DNA of 35,064 nt from NCBI GenBank assembly GCA_026388365.1, contig JAPLJW010000106.1:1-35064 (forward strand). Direction: 5' to 3'. The translations under genes and the position numbers were made by a program. Every line of letters begins with the position of its first letter. Position 1 is the stretch's first letter. Origin of the DNA: Deltaproteobacteria bacterium (lineage in GTDB: Bacteria; Desulfobacterota; Syntrophia; Syntrophales; UBA5619). Shown here piece by piece: positions 9,550 to 16,894 of this stretch. The notes beneath the pieces are model-generated. The model saw only the letters and a list, made by a program, of their open reading frames with translations. It ran no database searches and was not told where the DNA came from.

Positions 9550-9574
9550 CAGCATGTTGAAACAGTTTTTCTTG

Positions 9575-9721
9575 CAGACTGTTCAAAAGCTTGTCCCGTA
9601 CAAGATACGGGATGCTCGGATGCAAGGCCCCCGATATCCTGAGCCGTGAGGCGTACTGTTTGGTACGTTGAACGGCGAAGGATGAGGGAAACGAAGCAGA
9701 CGGGGGTTTTTCAACAGTCTG
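9575..9721 (+). repeat. 147-bp dispersed palindromic repeat, copy 1
   Basis: This unit matches 33715-33861 without gaps, with about 20 mismatches by hand count. Its ends are inverted repeats: CAGACTGTTCAAAA on the left and the complement of TTTTTCAACAGTCTG on the right, with one mismatch. Inside are a hairpin CCCGTA/TACGGG (about 9595-9611) and CGTAC/GTACG (about 9652-9667). It lies between two converging genes, and its right end touches the stop codon of the minus-strand YbhN-like gene. The shape is that of a REP/MITE-type non-coding element. Confidence 0.9.
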
Positions 9722-10696
9722 TTAAGATCCGGTTTGACGCCGTAAATCGGCGACGGAGAAGCGGTTGAAAGGCAGGAAGATGAGCCCCAGAAGGATGATG
9801 ATCCCGATCGAGAGGGCGTGATAGATGATCGCGAAAGTCAGCGCATCCGTTTTCGGAATTCCGAAAAGGCTGAGCCCCAGAATACAGGAGTAGTGCCAGT
9901 TGCCGATGAAGCCCGGCGCCGTGGGAATGGCGATCCCGATGATCAGAATGATCATCACGACGAAGGCTGCGGCGACCGGCAGATGGAGGCCGGAGGCCAG
10001 GAAGAGAAGATAGATTGCCAGGACGTCGATGAGCCAGATAACGATCGACAGCAGGGTTCCGAAGAGCAGAAGCGCCGGATCGACCATGATCCGGAATCCT
10101 TCGATGAAATGGCCGATCAGCCGGTTGACTGCTCCTGCATAACGTGCCGGCAATTTTTGGATGAGTGGGGCCAGGATACGGAGCGACGCTTCACGCCGGA
10201 CGATCATCAGGATCATCACCGCAAAAAGAGTGAGCGTCGCAAGCAGGAACAGAACGCCGGAACGGACAAGCCACGGCGGCAGCGGTGTGAAAAAAAGGGC
10301 GACCACCCCAACGATGAGAATGGCGAGGCCGTCGAGCGCCCTTTCCACGAAGATCGTGCCGAGCGCTGAGCTCATGGGGATACGGCTCTTGTTTGCGATG
10401 AGACAGGGCCGTGCCAGTTCTCCCAGGCGCGCCGGGATGGCGATGATGGCCAGAAACCCGACGCTGGTGATGGAGAAGAGGGTCAGCTGATCGACCTTCC
10501 CGATGGGTCTCAGGATGAGCCCCCACCGGATAGATCTCAGGAGCTGCATGAGAAACATGACGGCAACGGCGGGGAGGACATATCCTGAACGGATCGTCCG
10601 GAAACCGTCGGCCACTCCCCGGAACTCGATCCCCCGGATAGAGAGCCAGACCAGCAGGGTGCCGAGCGCCAAACCTACAATCAGCTTTTTTTTCAT
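9722..10696 (-). CDS. YbhN/UPF0104-family integral membrane protein
   Basis: This is a 324-residue multi-span membrane protein of the lysylphosphatidylglycerol synthase transmembrane (UPF0104, YbhN/AglD) superfamily. Visible family features are the LLRSIRWGLILRP stretch after the second helix, SVGFLAIIAIPARLGELARP, the FVERALDGLAI segment, and the late loop PTAPGFIGNWHY. It has about eight hydrophobic segments and no C-terminal aminoacyl-transferase domain, so it is not a complete MprF. Members are thought to act in lipid or polyprenyl-linked substrate handling; the substrate here is unknown. It is the last gene of a minus-strand set with the DUF3568 lipoprotein and DnaJ. Its TAA stop lies at the end of the 147-bp repeat. 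Confidence 0.85.
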   Translation of the reverse strand: MKKKLIVGLALGTLLVWLSIRGIEFRGVADGFRTIRSGYVLPAVAVMFLMQLLRSIRWGLILRPIGKVDQLTLFSITSVGFLAIIAIPARLGELARPCLIANKSRIPMSSALGTIFVERALDGLAILIVGVVALFFTPLPPWLVRSGVLFLLATLTLFAVMILMIVRREASLRILAPLIQKLPARYAGAVNRLIGHFIEGFRIMVDPALLLFGTLLSIVIWLIDVLAIYLLFLASGLHLPVAAAFVVMIILIIGIAIPTAPGFIGNWHYSCILGLSLFGIPKTDALTFAIIYHALSIGIIILLGLIFLPFNRFSVADLRRQTGS

Positions 10697-10756
10697 CAGC
10701 CCTCTTTAAGTTCCCAACAGCGCGGCGCCAAGAGGCCGGCATCATCCTGCACGGGC

Positions 10757-11158
10757 CTATTTTCTAACCAGGTTGTCCCCGATCTTGTCGTGGATGAGTT
10801 GGGAAGAGAGCCTGTTCCCGATCAAGCCGACACGGACGGCAACCGTGGTCACATTCTTGGCTTTGTAGGTGACGGAAATCTGTACTTTTTCATCATCGAT
10901 CACGGCCGAGATTTTTCCCTTCCCGATCTCCTTTTCCGGCAGGACATCCAGACCGCGCATATCCGCCACGGTCTTTTGGCAGGCGTTCCAGGCCACGTCG
11001 AAGGATTGGTAATAGTCCGTTTTCATCTCGCCGTTGATGAAGAAGTAGGTTCCCGAACCGGCGCCCACCGCCGCACCGCCGATCAACGCCGCCGCGCAGC
11101 CGGAGATCAGAAAAGCTCCCATGACCAGGAATACGATCCATCCCTTTGCTGTACGCAT
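10757..11158 (-). CDS. DUF3568-family lipoprotein
   Basis: The predicted 133-residue protein begins MRTAKGWIVFLVMGAFLISG followed by Cys21, a type II signal with lipobox LISGC, so it should be lipid-anchored. A glycine/alanine-rich segment follows (AALIGGAAVGAGSGTYFFING), then a small domain with EMKTDYYQSFDVAWNAC and KVQISVTYKAKNVTTVAVRVG, typical of DUF3568. The frame is open back to 11191, but the ATG at 11158 has an AAAGGA site at correct spacing and gives a proper signal peptide. Function is unknown. It lies 38 bases downstream of dnaJ and about 60 bases upstream of the YbhN-like gene. Confidence 0.82.
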   Translation of the reverse strand: MRTAKGWIVFLVMGAFLISGCAAALIGGAAVGAGSGTYFFINGEMKTDYYQSFDVAWNACQKTVADMRGLDVLPEKEIGKGKISAVIDDEKVQISVTYKAKNVTTVAVRVGLIGNRLSSQLIHDKIGDNLVRK

Positions 11159-11196
11159 GATTTTTCCTTTCTGGAATGATTTTTCGACCATTTTCG

Positions 11197-12270
11197 TTAA
11201 TGGATTGCCGCCTCGTCGCTCAGCCGGTCGAACTCCCGGAGCAACTCCTCCTGCTTTCGGGTGAGGTTCGAGGGCACGGTTACCACTGTCTCGATGATCT
11301 GATCGCCCCTTCCGTATCCGCGAAGATGGGCGATGCCCTTGCCCTTCAGACGGAAGACCTTGCCCGTCGGGGTTCCCCGGGGAATCTTCAGCTTCTCCTT
11401 TCCCGTCAGGGTCGGCGCCTCCACGCTCCCCCCCAGAGCGGCCTGGACGAAGGTGATCGGGATGCGGCAGTAAACGTCGTCTCCATTTCGTTCGAAAGTC
11501 TCATGGGGTTCCACCTCGATGAAGACATAGAGGTCCCCGTTCGGGCCGCCGTGCTCACCTTCCTCTCCTTCTCCCCGCAGCCGGAGACGCGATCCCGTCT
11601 CCACGCCGGCGGGAATCTTGAGCTGGACCGTTTTCGCGATTCGGACCTTTCCCTCGCCGGTGCACGCCTCGCAAGGGGTCGCGATGATGCCCCCCTGTCC
11701 CCGGCACTGCGGGCAGGTTGTGCTGATGCTGAAAAAACCGCTGGACTGCGTCACCTGGCCCCGTCCGTTACAGCGGCTGCAGACCTGCGGAGAGGTTCCC
11801 GGGGCGCAACCCGATCCCCGGCAGGTGGTGCAGAGGGTGTATTTCTCCAATCCGACTTCGGTGCTCGTCCCCAGAGCCGCATCCATGAAAGAGATCCGGA
11901 GGTCGTAGCGCAGATCGGCCCCGGCCCGGGCGGCCGTGCGCGAGCGTGAGCGTCCCGTGTTGAAGCCGAAGACGTCGCCGAAGATGTCGCCGAAACTCGA
12001 AAAGATGTCCTCAAAACCGGAGAAGCCCCGGTAGCCGGCGCCGCTCAGACCCTCATGGCCGTAGTGGTTGTAGATCTCCCTCTTTTGGGAGTCGCTCAGG
12101 ACCTCGTAGGCCTCGGCCGCCTCCTTGAACTTCTCCTCCGCCTCATGATTTCCCGGATTCCGATCCGGATGATACTGCATGGCGAGCTTGCGATAGCTCT
12201 TTTTGATCTCCTCTTCCACGGCGCCTCTTTCCACGCCCAGAATCTCGTAGTAACAACGTTTTGACGTCAT
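11197..12270 (-). CDS. dnaJ: DnaJ-type Hsp40 co-chaperone
   Basis: DnaJ delivers unfolded clients to DnaK and stimulates its ATPase. The J domain (1-70) carries the essential HPD in YHPDRNPG. A Gly/Phe region follows ([21 protein letters not shown]). The zinc-binding domain has four repeats: [24 protein letters not shown] and CEACTGEG. The C-terminal client-binding domains end near residue 340. At 357 residues it is slightly shorter than E. coli DnaJ but complete. The ATG has an AAAGGG site. No dnaK or grpE is in the window, so this may be either the main DnaJ or a paralogue. Downstream are the DUF3568 lipoprotein and the YbhN-like gene. Confidence 0.93.
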   Translation of the reverse strand: MTSKRCYYEILGVERGAVEEEIKKSYRKLAMQYHPDRNPGNHEAEEKFKEAAEAYEVLSDSQKREIYNHYGHEGLSGAGYRGFSGFEDIFSSFGDIFGDVFGFNTGRSRSRTAARAGADLRYDLRISFMDAALGTSTEVGLEKYTLCTTCRGSGCAPGTSPQVCSRCNGRGQVTQSSGFFSISTTCPQCRGQGGIIATPCEACTGEGKVRIAKTVQLKIPAGVETGSRLRLRGEGEEGEHGGPNGDLYVFIEVEPHETFERNGDDVYCRIPITFVQAALGGSVEAPTLTGKEKLKIPRGTPTGKVFRLKGKGIAHLRGYGRGDQIIETVVTVPSNLTRKQEELLREFDRLSDEAAIH

Positions 12271-12368
12271 TCGCCCTTTCGACTTCCTTCCGCGTTGATT
12301 TCCCCGATTCCCGCCGGGATGTTATTCTCTCCGACCGAAACCGAACGATTTCCCGAATCCCTACAACA

Positions 12369-12517
12369 ATATTACTCCGGCAAGTAAACCTGTCAAAGGT
12401 TGTCATTCCGGGCTTGACCCGGAATCCGGTCCTCTCTTGGATTCCCGCTGGAGTTTACCCCGTACTTGATACGGGGCGGGAATGACCCATTTAGATATAT
12501 GATTGCCGGAGCAATAT
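12369..12517. repeat. Nested intergenic palindromic repeat between purC and dnaJ
   Basis: The outer arms are ATATTACTCCGGCAA (12369-12383) and the near-perfect inverse TTGCCGGAGCAATAT (12503-12517), with one mismatch. Inside lies a second palindromic unit: GTCATTCC (12402-12409) pairs with GGAATGAC (12479-12486). That unit also contains local hairpins TTCCGGG/CCCGGAA (12406-12423) and CCCCGTA/TACGGGG (12458-12475). The 331-base gap (12271-12601) otherwise holds no gene I can support. The inner unit resembles the GTCATTCC...GGAATGAC intergenic repeats common in Proteobacteria. Confidence 0.75.
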
Positions 12518-12601
12518 CATTCCCATGGATGGTCGCAGGATCTTGCGGACGCCTGTTTCATCGCGCCCTAACATAGCAACCCCCCTTGCGTCCGTCAACC
12601 C

Positions 12602-13486
12602 CTATCGGACCAGCCGGTTCAGCGCCTCGCGGTATTTCTCACCGGTTTTCGCGATGATCTCCGCGGGGAGCTCCGGCGCCGGGGGCTTCTGACCCCAGTG
12701 GATAGAGATCAGATAATCGCGCAGGAACTGCTTGTCAAAGCTCTTCTGCGAACGTCCCTCCGCATAATCGTCCTTCGGCCAGAACCGGGAAGAGTCGGGG
12801 GTGAGGAGTTCGTCGATGAGGATGAGTTCCCCGTCCAGAAGACCGAATTCCATCTTCGTGTCGGCAATGATGATCCCTGCCCGATCGGCGATGGCGACCG
12901 CCCGTTCATAAATGGAAAGGCTCACCCGGATGATTCGGCCGGTCAGATCCGCGCCGAGTATGTCTTCCATCTCCTTGCGGCTGATCGGCAGGTCGTGTTC
13001 CCCGTCGGGGGCTTTGGTGGAGGGGGTGAAGAGGGTCTCCGGAAGCCGTGACGACTCCTTCAGCCCCGCCGGGAGTGCAATCCCGGAGACGGGCTTCCCC
13101 GAGCTGTAATCCTTCCAGCCGGAGCCGCTCAGGTATCCCCGCACGACGCATTCGACCGGCAGCGGCTTCGCCTTCTTCACGAGCATGCTCCGCCCCCGCA
13201 GAACCTCGCGGTAGGGGGCGCAGACGGCCGGATATTCATCCGGATTCGTCGAAACCACGTGGTTCGGAATGATATCCCCCATCTTCCCGAACCAGAAGGC
13301 GGACATGCGCGTCAGCACCTCGCCCTTGCCCGGGACGGGGTTCGGCATGATAACGTCGAAGGCGGAGATGCGGTCGGTCGCGACGATCAGCAGGTGGGAA
13401 TCGAGGGCGTAGATATCGCGGACCTTTCCCGTGTTGGCGAGCGTCATTCCTTGAAAATCCGTGTTCATGATCGCTGGGTGGTTCAT
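12602..13486 (-). CDS. purC: Phosphoribosylaminoimidazole-succinocarboxamide synthase
   Basis: PurC (SAICAR synthetase) joins aspartate to CAIR in purine synthesis, using ATP. Family motifs are the N-terminal GKVRDIYALDSHLLIVATDRISAFD region, VECVVRGYLSGSGWKDY, FTPSTKAPDGEHD, and IIADTKMEFGLLDGELILIDE. The 294-residue length fits the longer bacterial type. The ATG at 13486 has an AAGGAG site; an internal ATG six codons on is less well placed. It lies 21 bases after the upstream hydrolase gene on the same strand. No other purine gene is adjacent. Confidence 0.95.
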   Translation of the reverse strand: MNHPAIMNTDFQGMTLANTGKVRDIYALDSHLLIVATDRISAFDVIMPNPVPGKGEVLTRMSAFWFGKMGDIIPNHVVSTNPDEYPAVCAPYREVLRGRSMLVKKAKPLPVECVVRGYLSGSGWKDYSSGKPVSGIALPAGLKESSRLPETLFTPSTKAPDGEHDLPISRKEMEDILGADLTGRIIRVSLSIYERAVAIADRAGIIIADTKMEFGLLDGELILIDELLTPDSSRFWPKDDYAEGRSQKSFDKQFLRDYLISIHWGQKPPAPELPAEIIAKTGEKYREALNRLVR

Positions 13487-13507
13487 GATCTGTCTCCTTG
13501 TTATCGG

Positions 13508-14137
13508 TCAGCGCAGGAAGGGGTTGAACTGTTTTTCATGGCCGATTGTCGAGGTCGGCATGCTCCCGTAGTTGTGTCCCGGCAGGACCACCGTCTCGTC
13601 GGGCAGGGTGCAGAGTTTTTTCTGGATGGAGTCGAACATCACCTCTCCGGAGCCGCCGGGCAGGTCGGTCCTTCCGACCGCCTCCACGAAGAGGGTGTCG
13701 CCGGTGAAGGCGTAGCCGTCCAGGAGGAGGACCATGCTTCCCGGGGAATGACCCGGGGTGTGCAGGACCCGGAGCCTGATCCCGCCGACCTCGATGAGAT
13801 CGCCGTCCTGGACCGTCCGGTCGGCGGGCGGCGACGCCTTCCCGCCGAACATCCGGAGCATGGCCGCCGGGGTGGAGACGAGCATCTCGGCGTCGTCCTC
13901 GTGGATGATGATCGCGGCGCCCGTCTTTTTCTTCATGTCCACGTTTCCGCCGATGTGATCCACATGGCCGTGGGTGTTGACGATGTACTTGATTTTGACG
14001 CCGTTTTGCTCCGCTGCCTGGATAAGCCCGTCCGTATCCGCGGCCGGATCGATGACGAGCGCCTCTCCGCTTTCCTTATCGCCCACCAGGTAGGCGAAGA
14101 CCGCCATCTGTCCGACCTGCCGCTGTTCGATGAACAT
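13508..14137 (-). CDS. Metallo-beta-lactamase-fold hydrolase, glyoxalase II-like
   Basis: This 209-residue protein has the complete metallo-beta-lactamase metal set: THGHVDHIGG (HxHxDH), the His in HTPGHSPGS, the Asp in FTGDTLF, and the His in LPGHNYGS. It also has VGRTDLPGGS, typical of small YcbL-type glyoxalase II-like hydrolases that cleave thioesters such as S-lactoylglutathione. The exact substrate is not visible. The frame begins at 14149 (MGGF), but its first codons spell an excellent ribosome site, GGGAGGA, five bases before the ATG at 14137. I therefore use 14137. It is followed closely by purC. Confidence 0.88.
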   Translation of the reverse strand: MFIEQRQVGQMAVFAYLVGDKESGEALVIDPAADTDGLIQAAEQNGVKIKYIVNTHGHVDHIGGNVDMKKKTGAAIIIHEDDAEMLVSTPAAMLRMFGGKASPPADRTVQDGDLIEVGGIRLRVLHTPGHSPGSMVLLLDGYAFTGDTLFVEAVGRTDLPGGSGEVMFDSIQKKLCTLPDETVVLPGHNYGSMPTSTIGHEKQFNPFLR

Positions 14138-14361
14138 GAATCCTCCCATCCTCAGGGTATCGGCGAAGCCCGGCCTACCCCCCGGAATTTTCGTATTTTA
14201 CGTCCGTTTTGCAGGACACCCCTATCATTTTTCCGCTTCCGAAGTCAATTGGATTCGCGCCGGTTCATGCCCCTGTGCCGGCGGCCGGAAGGGACTGCGG
14301 ATGGGCTGGCGATGGCCCCGAAGTCCTCGGAATGCGGGGATTCCGCAACTTGAGGAAGAGG

Positions 14362-15438
14362 TCAGTGTACCGGATCTTCCAGCCAGCGCTCCAGGAAAGC
14401 CCTCCTGGCGGCGCAACGTTCCTCGTTCCAGCAGGAAGTGAAAACGGCGTCCGGTTTCCGGGCTTCCTGGATCCGAACCTCATAGGGCCGCTTTTCCCGG
14501 ACGACGTGGAGATAATTGACGAAGCTCTCGGCAAAATCCTCCCAGGGGCTGACGGCCGCATACAGTGTGGGGAAGCCGGTGCGGGAGAGATTCCGGTAAA
14601 CGTCCTGCGCCTGATCCTGCGTCAGGGGGGCATCGTTGAAGGCATAGACTTTCAATAACCGCCTCTCCGGAAAGGCCTCATCGAAGAGGCTCTCGATTTT
14701 GTCCCCCCTCATCCGCCAGTTCAGTGCCGGGAAGGGGTAATCCTGCGAGAGGATCGCATCCCCGTTCCAGGAAGGGTGGACGCCACCGGCCATCCCCAGG
14801 GCGTGGCCGATCTCGTGCAGCAGGATATAGACGATGGCGTTTTCCACCGAATCGTTCCGATCCTCCTCGATCCGCAGGTTCAGGTTTATTTTTCCCCCGG
14901 GAAGGGGCTTGAAGAAGCTTCCCTCCTTCCAGGTCGCCCATGCGTTGGCCGGCCTTTTCAGGAGGAGCTCCCGGTCGAGGACGATGACGGCGAATTTTTC
15001 CCGGCCGGCTTCATCCCGGATCGCCTCGGTGTAGCCGCTGCCGCCCAGATCGGCGACCAGGAAGAGGCCAATGATCCGCTCCCGGGCCAGCCGGCGGACC
15101 TTCTCTGGAAGGATCTCCTCAATTTGCTTGAGGGCGCTCAAGAATTCCGGAGCCGGTTCTGCCGCGGCGGGTCTTTCCGGAAAGTCGTACAGGCGGTTTT
15201 CGATCCGGATCTTCTCGATAAGTTCCGCGGGGGCCGGCGCAATTCTCTCCTGAAGCGGCCTGGCCTGCCAACCCTGTCCCCAGTAGGCGATGCCCATGGT
15301 CGGATGCTCGGCGGCCTGCTTCCGGAGCGCCTCCCTGGACGGGGCGCAGGAGGCCAGAAGAAGCACGACCACGGCCGCAATGACCAGGACGGTTTGCCCC
15401 GGCTTTCCCCGTTTCATCGGCAGCGGGATGTCATGCAT
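14362..15438 (-). CDS. Putative zinc-peptidase-like lipoprotein with HExxH motif
   Basis: The 358-residue protein has a hydrophobic stretch VLVIAAVVVLLLAS before Cys31, a good lipobox (LASC), so it should be membrane-anchored outside the cytoplasm. A zinc-peptidase motif HEIGHALGMA lies at 208-217 (His208, Glu209, His212). A possible third ligand region is WEDFAESFVNYLH at 299-311. The spacing to a third His (HEIGHALGMAGGVH) is not that of classical metzincins, so the family is uncertain and a gluzincin-like arrangement is possible. Two cysteines occur near the C-terminus (SCWNEERC). The ATG at 15438 has an AGGAG site; a later ATG at 15417 is an alternative. Substrate is unknown. Confidence 0.7.
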   Translation of the reverse strand: MHDIPLPMKRGKPGQTVLVIAAVVVLLLASCAPSREALRKQAAEHPTMGIAYWGQGWQARPLQERIAPAPAELIEKIRIENRLYDFPERPAAAEPAPEFLSALKQIEEILPEKVRRLARERIIGLFLVADLGGSGYTEAIRDEAGREKFAVIVLDRELLLKRPANAWATWKEGSFFKPLPGGKINLNLRIEEDRNDSVENAIVYILLHEIGHALGMAGGVHPSWNGDAILSQDYPFPALNWRMRGDKIESLFDEAFPERRLLKVYAFNDAPLTQDQAQDVYRNLSRTGFPTLYAAVSPWEDFAESFVNYLHVVREKRPYEVRIQEARKPDAVFTSCWNEERCAARRAFLERWLEDPVH

Positions 15439-15474
15439 TGCTTGCTCCTGCCGGCAGGGCCGGATTGATGGGAT

Positions 15475-15621
15475 TCACGGGGCCGTCCGGCTGTCGGCGT
15501 GGACATTTTCCGCGGGACCGAAAAGATGTTTGATTTGCCGGATGTCTTTTACATCCCCGACCACAAAACTGAAGATCCGAACGAAGCCTCCATAAAAAGG
15601 AACACGGTGGTATAGAAACAT
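15475..15621 (-). CDS. Possible 48-residue protein or C-terminal gene remnant
   Basis: This short frame reads MFLYHRVPFYGGFVRIFSFV, then continues with a protein-like mix to a TGA at 15475. An AAGGG lies about seven bases before the ATG. The composition (aromatic, hydrophobic, few rare residues) and a protein-like in-frame lead of about 20 codons upstream of the ATG suggest either a small gene or the tail of a lost larger gene. It ends 36 bases before the lipoprotein gene on the same strand. I do not recognise the family. Alternative overlapping frames on this strand look less protein-like. Confidence 0.35.
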   Translation of the reverse strand: MFLYHRVPFYGGFVRIFSFVVGDVKDIRQIKHLFGPAENVHADSRTAP

Positions 15622-15890
15622 CGGCCAACCCTTGCGCCGTCGCTTTGAAAATAGCGCTGAACTGGTGCCGCGTGATCATGAACCGTTTTGGGCATAAGAA
15701 TATATATCATTAATATTTAAAATGATTTATGCAACCATACGGGACGACTGTCAAGGAAAATACGCATATATGTAATGTTATCTGATCAAGATTAGACTTA
15801 CGGATAGCAAATACACTTCACTGTGGCTCGTAGATCGAATTCACTGACTTCCGATGGAAATATGCAGCCGTCAGGCTGGCAAAAAATTGC
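15622..15890. other. AT-rich gap upstream of hicAB
   Basis: This stretch becomes markedly AT-rich from about 15690 (for example ATATATATCATTAATATT). That differs from the GC-rich genes to the left and marks the boundary of the hicAB patch. I see no RNA gene or convincing coding frame in it. Confidence 0.5.
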
Positions 15891-15918
15891 TTGACATAAA
15901 TATCAATATTGATACTAT
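15891..15918 (+). promoter_or_regulatory. hicAB promoter with embedded palindromic operator
   Basis: A consensus -35 box TTGACA (15891-15896) is followed after 16 bases by TACTAT (15913-15918). The spacer holds a perfect 14-bp palindrome, TATCAATATTGATA, at 15901-15914, which also overlaps the -10 box. A repressor bound there would block RNA polymerase. HicB antitoxins with ribbon-helix-helix domains repress their own operons at such sites, so autoregulation is likely. The expected transcript start is within a base or two of the hicA ATG at 15926, so the message may be leaderless. Confidence 0.75.
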
Positions 15919-15925
15919 ACAAACC

Positions 15926-16186
15926 ATGGCCAAGATCAAAGATATCCTTGTACGGATGAAAATAAATCCATCGGATGTAAGATTTTCTGACTTGAGCAAA
16001 GTCTGTATTTATTATTTCGGTCAGGCACGACAGAAAGACGGAAGTCACCATGTTTACAAGACGCCATGGCAAGGAGATCCACGGATCAACATACAAAATC
16101 ATAAGGCAAAGGCTAAAGCGTACCAGGTAAAGCAGGTGCTGCTGGCTATTGAGAAGTTGGAGGTTGAACATGCCGCTGAAAAATGA
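15926..16186 (+). CDS. hicA: HicA-like mRNA interferase toxin
   Basis: HicA toxins are small double-stranded-RNA-binding-fold proteins that cleave mRNA, using a conserved His. This 86-residue product has the family core ARQKDGSHHVYKTPW and the closing segment INIQNHKAKAKAYQVKQVLLAIEK. The catalytic His would be in GSHH. The frame is open back to 15854, but that part spans the promoter, so the ATG at 15926 is preferred; it has no ribosome site, consistent with a leaderless start. The gene overlaps hicB by 17 bases. The patch is AT-rich and next to a transposase remnant, suggesting acquisition by transfer. Confidence 0.8.
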   Translation: MAKIKDILVRMKINPSDVRFSDLSKVCIYYFGQARQKDGSHHVYKTPWQGDPRINIQNHKAKAKAYQVKQVLLAIEKLEVEHAAEK

Positions 16187-16499
16187 TCGTTATACGTACC
16201 GCGTAACCTGGTCTGAAGATGACCAGGAATATGTAGGCTTATGTGCCGAATTCCCCAGCTTGAGCTGGCTGGATAAAACACCAGAATCGTCCCTAAAGGG
16301 CATCCGCGTGATTGTCGAGAGCGTTATCAAGGACATGACACATGGTGGTGAAGAGATACCTCAACCGATTGCCTGTAAAAGATACAGTGGTAAGTTTATG
16401 GTACGCGTCCCTCCTGAAATTCACAGAAATCTTGCCATTCAGGCATCGGAATCAGGTGTCAGCCTAAACCGGATTGTTGGTTCGAAGTTAAGTCGATAG
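16170..16499 (+). CDS. hicB: HicB-like antitoxin
   Basis: HicB binds and neutralises HicA and represses the operon. The 109-residue protein has the N-terminal degraded RNase H-like fold (YTYRVTWSEDDQEYVGLCAE, then SLSWLDKTPESSLKGI). A C-terminal ribbon-helix-helix follows (GKFMVRVPPEIHRNLAIQAS, then GVSLNRIVGSKL). The ATG at 16170 lies inside hicA and has a GGAGG site (16159-16163). The frame is open to a TTG at 16149 but without a better site. The DNA-binding tail fits the palindrome in the promoter upstream of hicA. Confidence 0.88.
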   Translation: MPLKNDRYTYRVTWSEDDQEYVGLCAEFPSLSWLDKTPESSLKGIRVIVESVIKDMTHGGEEIPQPIACKRYSGKFMVRVPPEIHRNLAIQASESGVSLNRIVGSKLSR

Positions 16500-16654
16500 C
16501 AAGGTAAAAAAGCTATTTTGTGATGCTTCCGAAGCTATTGCAAATACTTATCTACACAAGGCCTGCTTGTGCCGGGTTATTAAATACTGAATGCAATTGT
16601 GACTGATTGGCCATTCCTAAATAACCCTTGACTCCACCTACCTATTCTTTACTC

Positions 16655-16778
16655 TCATCGGACATAAAAGTAACACTTGCAGGAGAAGGCCAGCACGTAT
16701 TCACGGGTGCCCTTGGCCGTAATTTTTACACTTCAGACAGGCAATGCCGTTGTGCAGGTCATCGCAATCGAGATACCG
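16655..16778 (-). pseudogene. Remnant of an IS91-family transposase (zinc-binding domain)
   Basis: Read on the minus strand, one frame gives RYLDCDDLHNGIACLKC (16778-16728). After a frameshift a second gives TREYVLAFSCKC (16708 downward). Together they match the zinc-binding N-terminal domain of IS91/IS801-type transposases, whose usual pattern is CGD.HNGFA...C..C..EYLLAFSCK.R.FCPSC. Another frameshift follows after CKC and the frame ends at 16655. No catalytic domain remains, so this is a dead fragment. The 395-base gap between hicB and the DASS gene holds nothing else I can support. Confidence 0.65.
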
Positions 16779-16894
16779 GGATGAAAATGTTTCACTTTTT
16801 CAAGTCCCCGGCTCCACCAAAGTTATATAACTCGTTTTAAAACATTTGATCCTTTCGTTTTAGGGAATCTGAGGCTGCATGTTTTGGATTCCCA

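Noticed and set aside
8107..9555. A 482-codon open frame antisense to the NtrC-family gene.
   Set aside because: It mirrors a well-supported gene in GC-rich DNA, has no recognisable family features, and its protein composition is unnatural.
13259..14353. A 364-codon plus-strand frame across purC and the hydrolase.
   Set aside because: It runs antisense to two well-identified genes and has no family features.
16798..16819. TTCAAGTCCCCGGCTCCACCA looks like the 3' end of a tRNA or tmRNA and could mark an attachment site.
   Set aside because: No matching 5' half or acceptor partner is found upstream, and the stretch lies next to, and may belong to, the transposase remnant. The match is probably chance.
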